A stretch of DNA of 64,000 nucleotides, from NCBI GenBank assembly GCA_049511415.1, contig JBEKYC010000004.1:1-64000 (forward strand), given 5' to 3'. This DNA comes from Bog-159 sp049511415 (GTDB lineage: Bacteria > Acidobacteriota > Terriglobia > Bryobacterales > Bryobacteraceae). How positions within the stretch are numbered: position 1 is the first letter of the stretch; every line of letters begins with the position of its first letter. Under the pieces are notes generated by a model. The model did not search any database. It was given only the letters and a program-made list of their open reading frames with translations, and was not told the DNA's origin. Shown here piece by piece: positions 33,161 to 42,168 of this stretch. A program made the translations under genes and the position numbers.

Positions 33161-34718
33161 AGCGGCACTAGCACTTTTCGGCGTAGCCTGCGTTATCGGA
33201 TGCCGCGGCGCGGTGCCCGTCGCGCTAACGCCCCAGCCCCAGAAATTCAGCACTTTTTATGCGCGGGGTGAGGCGGGCGTCCCGGCCGAGGGATTTGCGA
33301 GCCAGGCCACCGCGTCCGACGGAGCCGTCTGGCATCGTACGGCGCACGGCGTCATGCGCGTGGACGCCGGTGCGCCGGCGCGCGACCGCCGGCAATACTT
33401 CTCCGGCAAGCGGTATCTGCCGGACGATCACGTCGAGGGAATGTCGCCGGACGCGGCTGGAGGCATGTGGATCCGCACGCGGACCGGCGTTTCGCACATC
33501 GAGCTGCGGCGCATGAGCCTGGCCGCCAAAGCCGCGCTCTTTGAAGAGCGGGTGCGGGCGCGGCACAACCGTTACGGTCTGGTGGCGCCGTCAAATCTGC
33601 AGGCGCCCGGCGATCTGGCCGCCAACCAGATGCGGGACGACGATAATGACGGGCTATGGACGTCGCTTTATGCCGCCGCGGAGTGTTTTCGCTATGCCGT
33701 GACCCGCTCCGGCGAGGCGCTGGAGAACGCGCGCGCATCCACCGCCGCCCTGTTGTTTCTGGAAGAGGTAGCGGGACGGCGCGGATATCCGGCGCGCTCT
33801 TACATCCGCAAAGGCGACCATATGCCGCACGACGGGCAATGGCATTGGAGCGCGGATGGCCAATATTACTGGAAAGGAGATACCAGTTCGGACGAGATCG
33901 TGGGCCATTTCTTTCTTTATGGCATCGCTACGGATCTGTTGCCGGATACGGCGCTCAAAGCGCGGATCGCCGCAACCACGGCCAGGATCATGGACCACAT
34001 CGTCGATCATGGTTATAACTTGGCGGAACTGGACGGCAAGCCCACCACTTGGGGCCAATGGTCGCGGGCTTATTTCCGTCAAGAGCCTTCGGATAGCCCA
34101 TTGAACAGCTTGGAGCTGCTCAGCCTGCTGCGGACGGCGGCCCACATTACGGGCGATTCGAAGTATGCGCGGGAGTATCGCAAAGTTGCATTAGAGCTCG
34201 GTTATGCGCAACTCGCCACGCGCTACAAGGAACTGCGGGAAGAGATCAACTATTCGGACGAAGAACTGGCGATGCTGTCGTTTTACCCTCTGTTCCGGTA
34301 TGAGACCGACGGCGGCCTGCTCGATCCGTACTACCGGCCGGCGCTCGACGCGTGGTGGGAAAACATGGCGCGGGAAGAGAATCCGCTGTGGACTTGCATC
34401 TATGCATTAGGACAACCTGCGGCGGCCGTGGACTTAGCTGGCGCGGTCCGGACGCTCTATCGCATGCCTGTGGATACCATTGCCTGGACTGTTACCAATT
34501 CCAACCGCGAAGACGTGGAAATGGAGAGCGTCCGGGACCGGTTCCAGCACCGTCAATCGAAGCGCCTGCTGCCGCCCGATGAAAGGCCAGTGATGAAGTG
34601 GAACACCAATCCGTTTGATGTGGACGGCGGCGATGGCGGAAGGTCCGAGGACGACGGCGCGGCGTTTCTGCTGCCGTACTGGATGGGGCGGTATCAGGGC
34701 GTTTTTCGGGGCGAGTGA
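33153..34718 (+). CDS. Lipoprotein with propeller-like N-terminus and alpha-helical toroid-like domain
   Basis: Started at MSRAALALFGVACVIGC (33153, overlapping the AT-hook gene by 8 bases), this 521-residue protein has a lipobox-like VIGC. A short two-component-regulator-propeller-like segment (about 30-110, DGAVWHRTAHGVMRVDAG, AAGGMWIRTRTGVSHIEL) is followed by a helical domain (about 120-480) with repeated WTSLYAAAECFRYA and LNSLELLSLLRTAAHITGD motifs. That helical part resembles alpha/alpha-toroid glycosidase folds but I cannot assign catalysis. The in-frame upstream extension to 32856 is rejected because it overruns the small gene. Confidence 0.72.
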   Translation: MSRAALALFGVACVIGCRGAVPVALTPQPQKFSTFYARGEAGVPAEGFASQATASDGAVWHRTAHGVMRVDAGAPARDRRQYFSGKRYLPDDHVEGMSPDAAGGMWIRTRTGVSHIELRRMSLAAKAALFEERVRARHNRYGLVAPSNLQAPGDLAANQMRDDDNDGLWTSLYAAAECFRYAVTRSGEALENARASTAALLFLEEVAGRRGYPARSYIRKGDHMPHDGQWHWSADGQYYWKGDTSSDEIVGHFFLYGIATDLLPDTALKARIAATTARIMDHIVDHGYNLAELDGKPTTWGQWSRAYFRQEPSDSPLNSLELLSLLRTAAHITGDSKYAREYRKVALELGYAQLATRYKELREEINYSDEELAMLSFYPLFRYETDGGLLDPYYRPALDAWWENMAREENPLWTCIYALGQPAAAVDLAGAVRTLYRMPVDTIAWTVTNSNREDVEMESVRDRFQHRQSKRLLPPDERPVMKWNTNPFDVDGGDGGRSEDDGAAFLLPYWMGRYQGVFRGE

Positions 34719-34727
34719 TCAGTTGCA

Positions 34728-35504
34728 TCAAACGATGGTGGCTCCGCCGTCCACGATGATGGTCTGCCCCGTGATGTAGCCCGACGCCGCGGAAGCCAGA
34801 AACACTGCCACGCCCTTCAACTCGCCGGCATGGCCCACCCGGCCCATGGGGATGCCGGACTCGATGTACGGTTGCGCGGCTTCCAGCACCTTCTCCGTCA
34901 TGCGCGACGGAAAAAAGCCCGGCGCGATGGCGTTCACGCGGATGTTGTGCGGCGCCCACTGCGCGGCCAGTTCCCGTGTGAGGCCCAGCAACCCGGCCTT
35001 CGACGACGCGTATCCAGCGTAATGAATGCCATTGGGCATGGAGCTTTTCAAACCGGCGATGGAAGCTACGTTGATGATCCGGCCATAGCGCCGCTGGATC
35101 ATCTCACGCCCGCAGGCCTGCGCGAACAGGAATGCCCCCGTTAGATTCACGTCGATCACCTGTTGCCACTTATCGAAGGGCATAGACTCAGCGGGCGCGC
35201 CCCAGGTGACTCCGGCGTTGTTTACCAGAATATCGATCTGGCCGTAAGCGGCCAGAGTCTGCTTTACCGCGGCTTCCACGTGAGCCGCCTTGGAGACATC
35301 GCACAGCGCGCCTTCGCAACGGAATCCGCGCTGCTTCATGGTCTCGATTGCGGGTGTGAGCCACTGGTCGCGGCGCGCCAGCAGCATCAGGGAAGCCCCG
35401 GCTTCCGCCAGTCCCTCGGCGATTTCTTCGCCCAGACCGCGCGAGCCACCGGTAACCAACGCAACTTGTCCTGTAAGATCGAATAACTGTTTGAGTGAGG
35501 TCAT
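34728..35504 (-). CDS. SDR family oxidoreductase
   Basis: A 258-residue classical short-chain dehydrogenase: TGGSRGLGEEIA (TGxxxGxG cofactor motif), NNAGVTW, the catalytic Ser in VASIAGLKSS, YASSK (YxxxK) and the terminal TGQTIIVDGGATI. Its start overlaps the acyl-CoA dehydrogenase gene stop by four bases. With the two dehydrogenases upstream it probably belongs to a beta-oxidation-like or branched/aromatic acid pathway. Cofactor and substrate not determined. Confidence 0.95.
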   Translation of the reverse strand: MTSLKQLFDLTGQVALVTGGSRGLGEEIAEGLAEAGASLMLLARRDQWLTPAIETMKQRGFRCEGALCDVSKAAHVEAAVKQTLAAYGQIDILVNNAGVTWGAPAESMPFDKWQQVIDVNLTGAFLFAQACGREMIQRRYGRIINVASIAGLKSSMPNGIHYAGYASSKAGLLGLTRELAAQWAPHNIRVNAIAPGFFPSRMTEKVLEAAQPYIESGIPMGRVGHAGELKGVAVFLASAASGYITGQTIIVDGGATIV

Positions 35505-36628
35505 AACTTGTCAATTACCAGGCGCGCGATGCGTTCGCGATGATAAGCGCCGTCGCCAAACATCAATTCGCTGGCCTTGGCACGCTTGTAGTATAAATGC
35601 ACGTGATTCTCCCAGGTGAAGCCCATGCCGCCCTGTACCTGTATGCCGCGGTTGCCGACTTCGCGATAAGCGTCGCTGGCGTAAGCTTTGGCCACGGATA
35701 CCGCTACGGCCGCCTCGGGCGCGCTTTCCTGCAACGCCCACGCCGCGTAGTAAGCCGCCGAACGCGAGCTTTCGGTCAACAGCAGCATATCGGCGCAAAG
35801 ATGCTGCACCGCTTGAAACTGGCCGATGGGTTTGCCGAACTGCTTGCGCGCCTTGGCGTATTCGACGGCGATCTCCATGACGCGCTGCATGCCGCCCACC
35901 ATCTCCGCCACCAGCGCTACGGTAGAAATAGCCAGTGCACGTTCTAACGCCCTGTGCGCCGGCTCGCCGAGGGCCAGCAGGCCGTCTGCGCTGACCGGCA
36001 CGGCCGCGAAATCGACCTGGTAGAGCTTGCGTGTTTCGTCGAGCGCGGGCAGGCGGCGGATGGTCAGGCCGGCAGCATCGCGGGGCACGAGGAACAGGCC
36101 GAGATCCGCGCCGCAGCGCGCCGCGCAGACCATGAAATCCGCGGCCGCCGCATCCGTGACAAACATCTTGCGGCCGGTCAGGGCGAAGCCACTCGCCGTC
36201 CGATGGACATCCATCCGGACGGCTTCCGGCTCCCAGCGCGCATCGCTCTCCAGCAGCGCCAGCGTGGCATGCGCTTCACCCATGGCGATCCGTGACAGGT
36301 GCTTCTTCTTCTGCGCCGGACTGCCGGCCGAGTCGATGGCCACGCCCGCCAGCAGCGTGGTGGAAAGATACGGCCCCGGCAATAGGACACGTCCCATTTC
36401 TTCCAGCGCGACCGCCATCTCCACCAGCCCCAGGCCCAGACCGCCGCACTCTTCGTCAAAAACAATGCCCGTCCAACCCTGCTGCGCCATCTTTTGCCAC
36501 AAGGCGGCGTCCGATGCGCTTTCGGTCTCCATCATCCGGCGGACCTCGGCTATGGGGCACTCGGCGGTGAAAAACTCCCGCGCCGAATTCTTCAATACTT
36601 GTTGCGTCTCGGTCAATCCGAATTGCAT
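35501..36628 (-). CDS. Acyl-CoA dehydrogenase (second of pair)
   Basis: Started at MQFGLTETQQVLKNS (ATG at 36626-36628; a longer frame to 36748 overlaps the upstream gene and is rejected), this 375-residue acyl-CoA dehydrogenase follows its partner by 8 bases. It has FDEECGGLGLGLVEMAVALEE, the FAD-binding-like segments and the C-terminal RNRGIQVQGGMGFTWENHVH motif. Tandem unequal dehydrogenases like this often form an alpha2beta2 enzyme, as in steroid side-chain or branched acid oxidation. The catalytic Glu position cannot be assigned by eye. Confidence 0.9.
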   Translation of the reverse strand: MQFGLTETQQVLKNSAREFFTAECPIAEVRRMMETESASDAALWQKMAQQGWTGIVFDEECGGLGLGLVEMAVALEEMGRVLLPGPYLSTTLLAGVAIDSAGSPAQKKKHLSRIAMGEAHATLALLESDARWEPEAVRMDVHRTASGFALTGRKMFVTDAAAADFMVCAARCGADLGLFLVPRDAAGLTIRRLPALDETRKLYQVDFAAVPVSADGLLALGEPAHRALERALAISTVALVAEMVGGMQRVMEIAVEYAKARKQFGKPIGQFQAVQHLCADMLLLTESSRSAAYYAAWALQESAPEAAVAVSVAKAYASDAYREVGNRGIQVQGGMGFTWENHVHLYYKRAKASELMFGDGAYHRERIARLVIDKL

Positions 36629-36636
36629 GGCGCTCC

Positions 36637-37830
36637 TCAGTAGCTCTTGGGCAGACCCAGCACGAAATGCCCGACAATATTCCGCTGGATCTCCGATGTG
36701 CCGGCTTCGATGGTGTTGCCGCGCGCCCGCAGCCAGGCGTAGGCCCATTGGCCGTCGTCGAAGGCTGCCTCCGCGCCGCGCGTCAACTGGCCGTAGGGCC
36801 CGAGCAGTTCCATGGCGATCTGCTGGAAGCGCTGATTCAGCTCGCTCCAGAAGATCTTCTGGATGGATCCCTCAGGACCGGGCATGCCGGTTTGCATCAC
36901 GCGGCTGATGGCGCGCATCTGGTTCAGGCGCATGATCTCGATTTCCGCGTAACTCTGCGCCAGTTTCTGGCGGATCACGGGATCCTGCGCCGCGGGACGG
37001 CCGTTGCGTTCGATCTGGTGCGCCAGTTCCACCAGCCGCGCGAACTGGCGCTTGAAGGTGATTTGCAGACCGGCGCCCAGCAGCGCGCGCTCGTGCATCA
37101 GCGTGCCCAGCGCTACGTTCCAGCCGTTGTTGATGCGGCCCACCACGTTCTCCGCCGGCACGCGCACGTTATCGAAGAACAGCTCGTTGAATTCCGTTTC
37201 GCCGGTCATCTGGCGCAGCGGGCGCACCTCCACGCCGGGACTGTGCATATCCACCAACAACACGGTGAGGCCTTTATGTTTTTCCGCGGCGGCATCCGTG
37301 CGCACCACCAGTTCGCACCAGTCGGACGCCCAGCCGTAGCTGGTCCAGACCTTCTGGCCGTTGACGATAAAATTGCCGCCGTCGAGCTGCGCTTCGGTGC
37401 GTAGCGCGGCCAGGTCCGAGCCGGCATCAGGCTCCGAAAAACCCTGGCACCAGATCTCTTCGCCGCTGAGGATTTTCGCAAGGTAGCGTTGCTTCTGCGC
37501 CTCCGTGCCGAAGGCGATCAGCGTGGGCCCGACCAGTTCCAGGCCCAGGATTCCTGGCAGCGGCGGCGCTCCGATGCGCGCCATCTCTTCCGTGAAGATA
37601 GCCTTCTCCATGAGGGTGGCGCCGCGCCCGCCGTATTCTTTGGGCCAAGATAGGCCCGCCCAACCGCTCTCGTAAACCTGGCGCTGCCAGTCGCGCAGGT
37701 AGGCAAAGCGTTCGGCCAGGCTTTCGGTGGCGGATTGCCGGGCTTCCCAATCGCGGGGTGCGTGGGCATCCAACCAGGCGCGTAGTTCGTCGCGGAACTG
37801 CTGTTCTTGCGGGGTCGGGTTGAGATCCAT
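36637..37830 (-). CDS. Acyl-CoA dehydrogenase (first of pair)
   Basis: A 397-residue acyl-CoA dehydrogenase with WPKEYGGRGATLMEKAIFTEE, FSEPDAGSDLAALRTEAQ, NGQKVWTSYGWASD and the C-terminal GTSEIQRNIVGHFVLGLP motif, typical of the FadE family that desaturates acyl-CoA with FAD. It is the first gene of a three-gene operon with the second dehydrogenase and the SDR. Chain or ring specificity is unknown. Confidence 0.93.
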   Translation of the reverse strand: MDLNPTPQEQQFRDELRAWLDAHAPRDWEARQSATESLAERFAYLRDWQRQVYESGWAGLSWPKEYGGRGATLMEKAIFTEEMARIGAPPLPGILGLELVGPTLIAFGTEAQKQRYLAKILSGEEIWCQGFSEPDAGSDLAALRTEAQLDGGNFIVNGQKVWTSYGWASDWCELVVRTDAAAEKHKGLTVLLVDMHSPGVEVRPLRQMTGETEFNELFFDNVRVPAENVVGRINNGWNVALGTLMHERALLGAGLQITFKRQFARLVELAHQIERNGRPAAQDPVIRQKLAQSYAEIEIMRLNQMRAISRVMQTGMPGPEGSIQKIFWSELNQRFQQIAMELLGPYGQLTRGAEAAFDDGQWAYAWLRARGNTIEAGTSEIQRNIVGHFVLGLPKSY

Positions 37831-37867
37831 GTATGCTCCGAAGTACGAGCAATGAGTATATCCGAAT

Positions 37868-39001
37868 CTACTTCAGGCGGCACAAGGGATCGCCCACCAC
37901 GATGTTCTGCCAGCTCAGTCCCGGTATCGCGACGTAATAGCTCTCGGCCAGATTGCGGCCGTGGAAGTAAGCCGGAAACAGATGGTCGGGATGCGGTGTG
38001 AATTCCAGATACGGTTCGTACACATGGCCGGAACATCCCGTGGCGCCTTCGTGGATGTAATCCGCGGTAAGGGTCTGCGGCGAGCCGACGAACCAGTGTG
38101 CCGGATCGTTCCAGGTACTGATGGTCCAGCCGGCCGGCGGCCGCTGGAACGAGCGGCCGTCGGTCGAGACATACTCGCTCACCAGCGCGCCCGGCAGCCA
38201 TTGGAAGCCCAGGTTGCGCTGATGCCGATTGGGATCGTTCGATCCCCAGCCGGCGTAACCGATCACGTCTTTCTCGCCCGTCAGCACCTTCTCCGATTCA
38301 TCCATCACGACGCGCTCTTTGGGCAGCGCCAGGGCAGCCGTGCGCAGCCAGTTATTGCCTGGACTATCGTCGGAGGACTTCAAGTCGAACACGAACTTAC
38401 CGCGATTGCGCGCCTCCAGCGACCGGTCGATGATGCCTTTGACATCGTCAAAATCGTAGCCCGTCAGGCGTGTCACCAGGTAGATGGGAAAGCGCGCGTG
38501 CGTGAAGGGCTGATCCTTCTGCCGGAAAAACGGATTGGGCACCAGGCCCGCGCGCTGGAAACGCTTGCCGTGCATTTTGGAATAGAGCAGCGTCAGTTCG
38601 GAATCGACCGAACCCGCCTCGCTGGCCTCTCCCGCGCCATTGCCGGGTATCTTCAGCGGCACACCCGCGGTGGTGACGATATACAGAATCTGCTCCTGCA
38701 GCTTGGCCTTGGCAAGGCAGCGCGTGATGGGGCGTTCCACCTGCGTGACGTAGTCCTCCCACGCGATCTCTTCGACCTCCTGCTTGATGTCCAGGGTGCA
38801 GACGTTCTTGAGCGGGATGCCGCGCTTGGGGATGTAATAATCCGCGATACGCCGCGAGAGATTGCTGCCGCGGTTCACCACCAGCAGAATCGTTTCGCCC
38901 ACTTCGGCGAGCGCAGCCGGCAGGCAGAGGAGCATGCCAAGGCATGCAATGACTAGCGGGCGGGCGGATTCAGCGCGCACTGGCACAGTATCGCATGCCA
39001 T
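37868..39001 (-). CDS. TIGR03790 family exported protein
   Basis: Members of TIGR03790 are exported proteins of unknown function, found mainly in Acidobacteriota, Planctomycetota and deltaproteobacteria. This one has a hydrophobic signal (about residues 10-33 of the 377-residue form), then VGETILLVVNRGSNLSRR, YIVTTAGVPLKIPGNG, GYAGWGSNDPNR, HEGATGCSGHVYEPYL and PGLSWQNIVVGDPLCRL. The start is uncertain (ATG at 38999-39001, GTG at 38978-38980 or an ATG further in), because the divergent GH3 gene begins only 16 bases away. Role unknown. Confidence 0.88.
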   Translation of the reverse strand: MACDTVPVRAESARPLVIACLGMLLCLPAALAEVGETILLVVNRGSNLSRRIADYYIPKRGIPLKNVCTLDIKQEVEEIAWEDYVTQVERPITRCLAKAKLQEQILYIVTTAGVPLKIPGNGAGEASEAGSVDSELTLLYSKMHGKRFQRAGLVPNPFFRQKDQPFTHARFPIYLVTRLTGYDFDDVKGIIDRSLEARNRGKFVFDLKSSDDSPGNNWLRTAALALPKERVVMDESEKVLTGEKDVIGYAGWGSNDPNRHQRNLGFQWLPGALVSEYVSTDGRSFQRPPAGWTISTWNDPAHWFVGSPQTLTADYIHEGATGCSGHVYEPYLEFTPHPDHLFPAYFHGRNLAESYYVAIPGLSWQNIVVGDPLCRLK

Positions 39002-39017
39002 CCGGCAAAGTGATACG

Positions 39018-41123
39018 ATGCGCGTGATCGCCATGCGCAACTTAATATTCGCAACGGCCTTGTCCGCCGCGCTGCTTGCGGCACAGCCCTACCCGTTTCA
39101 GGACCCGAACCTGCCCTTGCAACAGCGGGTGGATAACATCCTGTCGCTGATGACGCTCGACGAGAAACTCGCCTGCCTGACCACCAGCACGGCCGTGCCG
39201 CGGCTGCACATCCCCGACGCCGGCGGCACCGAAGGCCTGCACGGTCTGGTGCGCAAAGGCGACTTCGGCGGCAAAGCCATAACTACCACGCAGTTCCCCG
39301 AAGTGATCGGCATGGCGTCCACCTGGGATCCCGCGCTGATCCGCCGCGTGGGCGCCGTGATGGGCTACGAAGCCCGCTATATTTATCAGAACGAGAAATA
39401 CAAGAGCAGCGTGCTGATTGTTTGGGGTCCGAACGCGGACCTGGCGCGCGATCCGCGCTGGGGACGCAACAACGAAAGCTATGGGGAAGATGCCTTCTTC
39501 ACCGGAACCATGTCCGTGGCGTTGATCAAGGGTCTGCAAGGCGGCGATTCGAAATACTGGCAGGCCGCCTCGCTGATGAAGCATTTCCTGGCTAACAGCA
39601 ACGAGACCACCCGCGGCAGCTCCTCTTCCGATTTTGACGAGCAGTTACTCATGGATTACTACTCCGTGCCCTTTCGCATGGGATTCGTGGAGGGCGGCGC
39701 TAAGTCGTTCATGGCATCTTACAACGCCTGGAACCATGTGCCCATGACGGTGAATCCCATCTTGAAAACGCTGGCCGTCGAGAAATGGGGCGCCGATGGC
39801 ATCATCTCATCCGACGCGCTGGCGGTCGAACTCATGGTAAATCCGCGCCACTATTACCCGAACAACGAAAAAGCCGCGGCGGAAGCCATTAAGGCGGGCA
39901 TCGGCCAGATACTTACCTTTCTGTTCAACCCCACGAAAGTTGTCAAGCAGGACCTGGACAACCATCTGCTGACCGAAGCCGATATGGACGCCGCGCTGAA
40001 GGGCAAGTTCCGCACGGTGATCCGGCTGGGTCTGTTGGACCCGCCCGCCATGGTGAGTTATTCGAAAATCGGCGCAGCCGGCGAACCGGAGCCTTGGACC
40101 ATGGAAAAGCACAAGCAGGTGGCGCTGGAAGTAGCCCGCGAATCGGTCGTGCTGCTGAAGAATGCCAACGGCTTCCTGCCGCTCGACCGAACCGCGCTGA
40201 AATCCATCGCGGTCATCGGGCCGCGTGCCAATGAAGTGTCCATCGATCTATACGGCGGCAAGCCTCCCTACGCCATCACCCCGCTGGAGGGTATTCGCAA
40301 ACAGGCCGGTGCGGCGGTGACGGTCAATTATGCCGCCAACAACGATAATGACGCCGCCGTGAAAGCCGCGCGCGCGTCCGACGTCGCGGTAGTGGTGGTG
40401 GGCAACCATCCCACGTGCAATGCCACCAACATCATGGCGATTTTCAATATGGATGTCTCCAGCAAACCCTGCGCCGATCCCGGCGAAGGACGCGAAGGCC
40501 GCGACCGCGAATCCATCAATCTGTCGCAGGAAGAACTGATCCAACAGGTGTACGCGGCCAATCCCAAGATAGTGGTGGTGCTGGTCTCGAGTTTCCCGTA
40601 CGCCATCAACTGGACCCAGCAGAACGTGCCGGCCATTCTGCACATCGCGCACGCGGCGCAGGAGCAGGGGACGGCCATCGCTGAGGTGCTGTTCGGGGAT
40701 TGCAACCCGGCCGGCCGATTAAACCAGACCTGGCCGAAATCGCTCGATCAGATCCCGCCCATGATGGATTACGACATTCGGCACGGCCGCACTTATATGT
40801 ATTTAAGAGGCGAGCCTCTCTATCCCTTCGGGTACGGGCTCAGTTACACCACTTTCAAATATTCGAACCTACGATACCGCTCCGGAACAGTCAGCGTGGA
40901 TGTGACCAACACCGGTAAGCGTTCGGGCGACGAAGTAGTGCAACTCTACGAGCGCGCCGGGGACGGCAAACAGCTGCGCGCCTTCGCGCGCGTCTCCCTG
41001 AAGCCGAACGAGACCCGCCCAATAAAAATGCCGTTCACGGCCGGCAAAGCATCCACACGCATTGTGGTGGGAAGCTCGTCGGCCGATGAACGGCTGGATT
41101 CTACGATCGGGCTATCGCATTGA
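39018..41123 (+). CDS. Glycoside hydrolase family 3 (beta-glucosidase/xylosidase-like)
   Basis: A GH3 enzyme of 701 residues (start at 39018 or 39033; the longer frame overlaps the divergent gene and is rejected) with a signal peptide. It has the N-terminal (alpha/beta)8-like domain with RDPRWGRNNESYGEDAFF, the nucleophile region GIISSDALAVE (Asp), the KHFLANSNET loop, a second domain (AVIGPRANEV) and a C-terminal fibronectin-III-like domain (VDVTNTGKRSGDEVVQLY). It cleaves beta-linked oligosaccharides in the periplasm or outside the cell. Sugar specificity is open. Confidence 0.94.
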   Translation: MRVIAMRNLIFATALSAALLAAQPYPFQDPNLPLQQRVDNILSLMTLDEKLACLTTSTAVPRLHIPDAGGTEGLHGLVRKGDFGGKAITTTQFPEVIGMASTWDPALIRRVGAVMGYEARYIYQNEKYKSSVLIVWGPNADLARDPRWGRNNESYGEDAFFTGTMSVALIKGLQGGDSKYWQAASLMKHFLANSNETTRGSSSSDFDEQLLMDYYSVPFRMGFVEGGAKSFMASYNAWNHVPMTVNPILKTLAVEKWGADGIISSDALAVELMVNPRHYYPNNEKAAAEAIKAGIGQILTFLFNPTKVVKQDLDNHLLTEADMDAALKGKFRTVIRLGLLDPPAMVSYSKIGAAGEPEPWTMEKHKQVALEVARESVVLLKNANGFLPLDRTALKSIAVIGPRANEVSIDLYGGKPPYAITPLEGIRKQAGAAVTVNYAANNDNDAAVKAARASDVAVVVVGNHPTCNATNIMAIFNMDVSSKPCADPGEGREGRDRESINLSQEELIQQVYAANPKIVVVLVSSFPYAINWTQQNVPAILHIAHAAQEQGTAIAEVLFGDCNPAGRLNQTWPKSLDQIPPMMDYDIRHGRTYMYLRGEPLYPFGYGLSYTTFKYSNLRYRSGTVSVDVTNTGKRSGDEVVQLYERAGDGKQLRAFARVSLKPNETRPIKMPFTAGKASTRIVVGSSSADERLDSTIGLSH

Positions 41124-41131
41124 GCGGCTGA

Positions 41132-41950
41132 CTACGGCGCCCAAGTGCACGAGAAGCTGGTACCGTCCGTGGAGAGCGCACTACACGTCGATGTCTGCGG
41201 GCTCGACGAACTACCCACTTTGTTGATCTCCTCGACGGCCGCGCCGAAGGCCGAAATCGCGCCCGAGGTGCTGCTGTCGGTCGCGTAGTTGGTGCCGCTC
41301 ACGCCCGACGTGTCCTCACCGAAAAGGATCGTGCCGAAATCGGACAGCGGCAGGATGCCGTCGCCGGATGTGCAGCACGGCGCTTCGGCGATCCACTCCG
41401 CCGATGAGCGCTTGGCGCCGCGAACCGTCGAGCTCTTCGTATAAGACTTACCCGTGGTTTCATTCGTGATCGTGATCGTAAACTCGCTGCCGCTGTAGGT
41501 GACGGACGCGGACATACGATTGCCGGGACTGATCGCCAGACTGGTAATCTCAAACGACGGGTGCGGATAAAATTCGTACCAAGCATAGTAATTGGCCCTG
41601 GTCCCATCGCAGTCCGAATCGGTCCCGGTTTGCTCGACGGTCGACGAGCTGTACCCGTCGATACCCACCCAGAACGCGGCGTATTGGTCGCCCGATACGC
41701 CCGAGCAGGTGGCCGTCGGCACCGTCCATGAGCCTTTGGCCGAGGTGAACGACGAACCCGTCACCGCGTAGCCGCTCCAGTTGGTGCTGGTGGAACTGCC
41801 GTCGAAGTGATCCTTCCAATCACGGACCGGCCCGTGCTGGCGGTGGGCGATCTTTTCACCGCCGTCTTGTGAAAGGGATGCGCCGGAAACCTGCGCGAAC
41901 GCGGGCACAAAAGCCAGCACCCCCACTAATCCTAATCGTGTTGATAGCAT
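41132..41950 (-). CDS. G1 family glutamic endopeptidase (eqolisin-like)
   Basis: A 272-residue exported protein (signal about 1-20) with the G1 peptidase fold. It shows NWSGYAV, the catalytic Gln in VEQTGTD, YAWYEFYPHP and the catalytic Glu in SAEWIAEAPCCTSG. Eqolisins are acid-active endopeptidases best known from fungi and found in some acidophilic bacteria. It overlaps nothing and converges on the GH3 gene with an 8-base gap. Activity at low pH would fit an acidic-soil organism. Confidence 0.92.
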   Translation of the reverse strand: MLSTRLGLVGVLAFVPAFAQVSGASLSQDGGEKIAHRQHGPVRDWKDHFDGSSTSTNWSGYAVTGSSFTSAKGSWTVPTATCSGVSGDQYAAFWVGIDGYSSSTVEQTGTDSDCDGTRANYYAWYEFYPHPSFEITSLAISPGNRMSASVTYSGSEFTITITNETTGKSYTKSSTVRGAKRSSAEWIAEAPCCTSGDGILPLSDFGTILFGEDTSGVSGTNYATDSSTSGAISAFGAAVEEINKVGSSSSPQTSTCSALSTDGTSFSCTWAP

Positions 41951-41982
41951 TCCTTGTTTTGACCTCCGTAAATTAGCCAGAA

Positions 41983-42009
41983 GCGCAAAGGGCCACGGCC
42001 CGTTTGCGC
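41983..42009. repeat. Long stem with bulge upstream of the G1 peptidase gene
   Basis: GCGCAAAGGGCC (41983-41994) pairs with GGCCCGTTTGCGC (41997-42009) apart from one bulged G, making a 12-bp stem with a 2-base loop. It lies about 33 bases before the peptidase start, where it would be in that gene's 5' leader or promoter. It is a hairpin regulator, terminator of an upstream short transcript, or operator; I cannot decide. Confidence 0.35.
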
Positions 42010-42168
42010 GTGTTCCTCAAAGAGAGTATCCGGGTTTGGTTGGAGTCCCGAATTCTGACCAGTATACACCAGCTAGTAGTCGTAGCAAGTACTATCGGTT
42101 TTGTTAACTGAACGAGCGTGAACGGACGGGTCTCGGAGGCAGGCCGACTTGCGATAACATGGGCGGTC

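Noticed and set aside
34741..34775. TGGTCTGCCCC motif near the SDR 3' end
   Set aside because: It is part of the SDR coding sequence (TGQTIIVDGG) and lacks the matching left arm.
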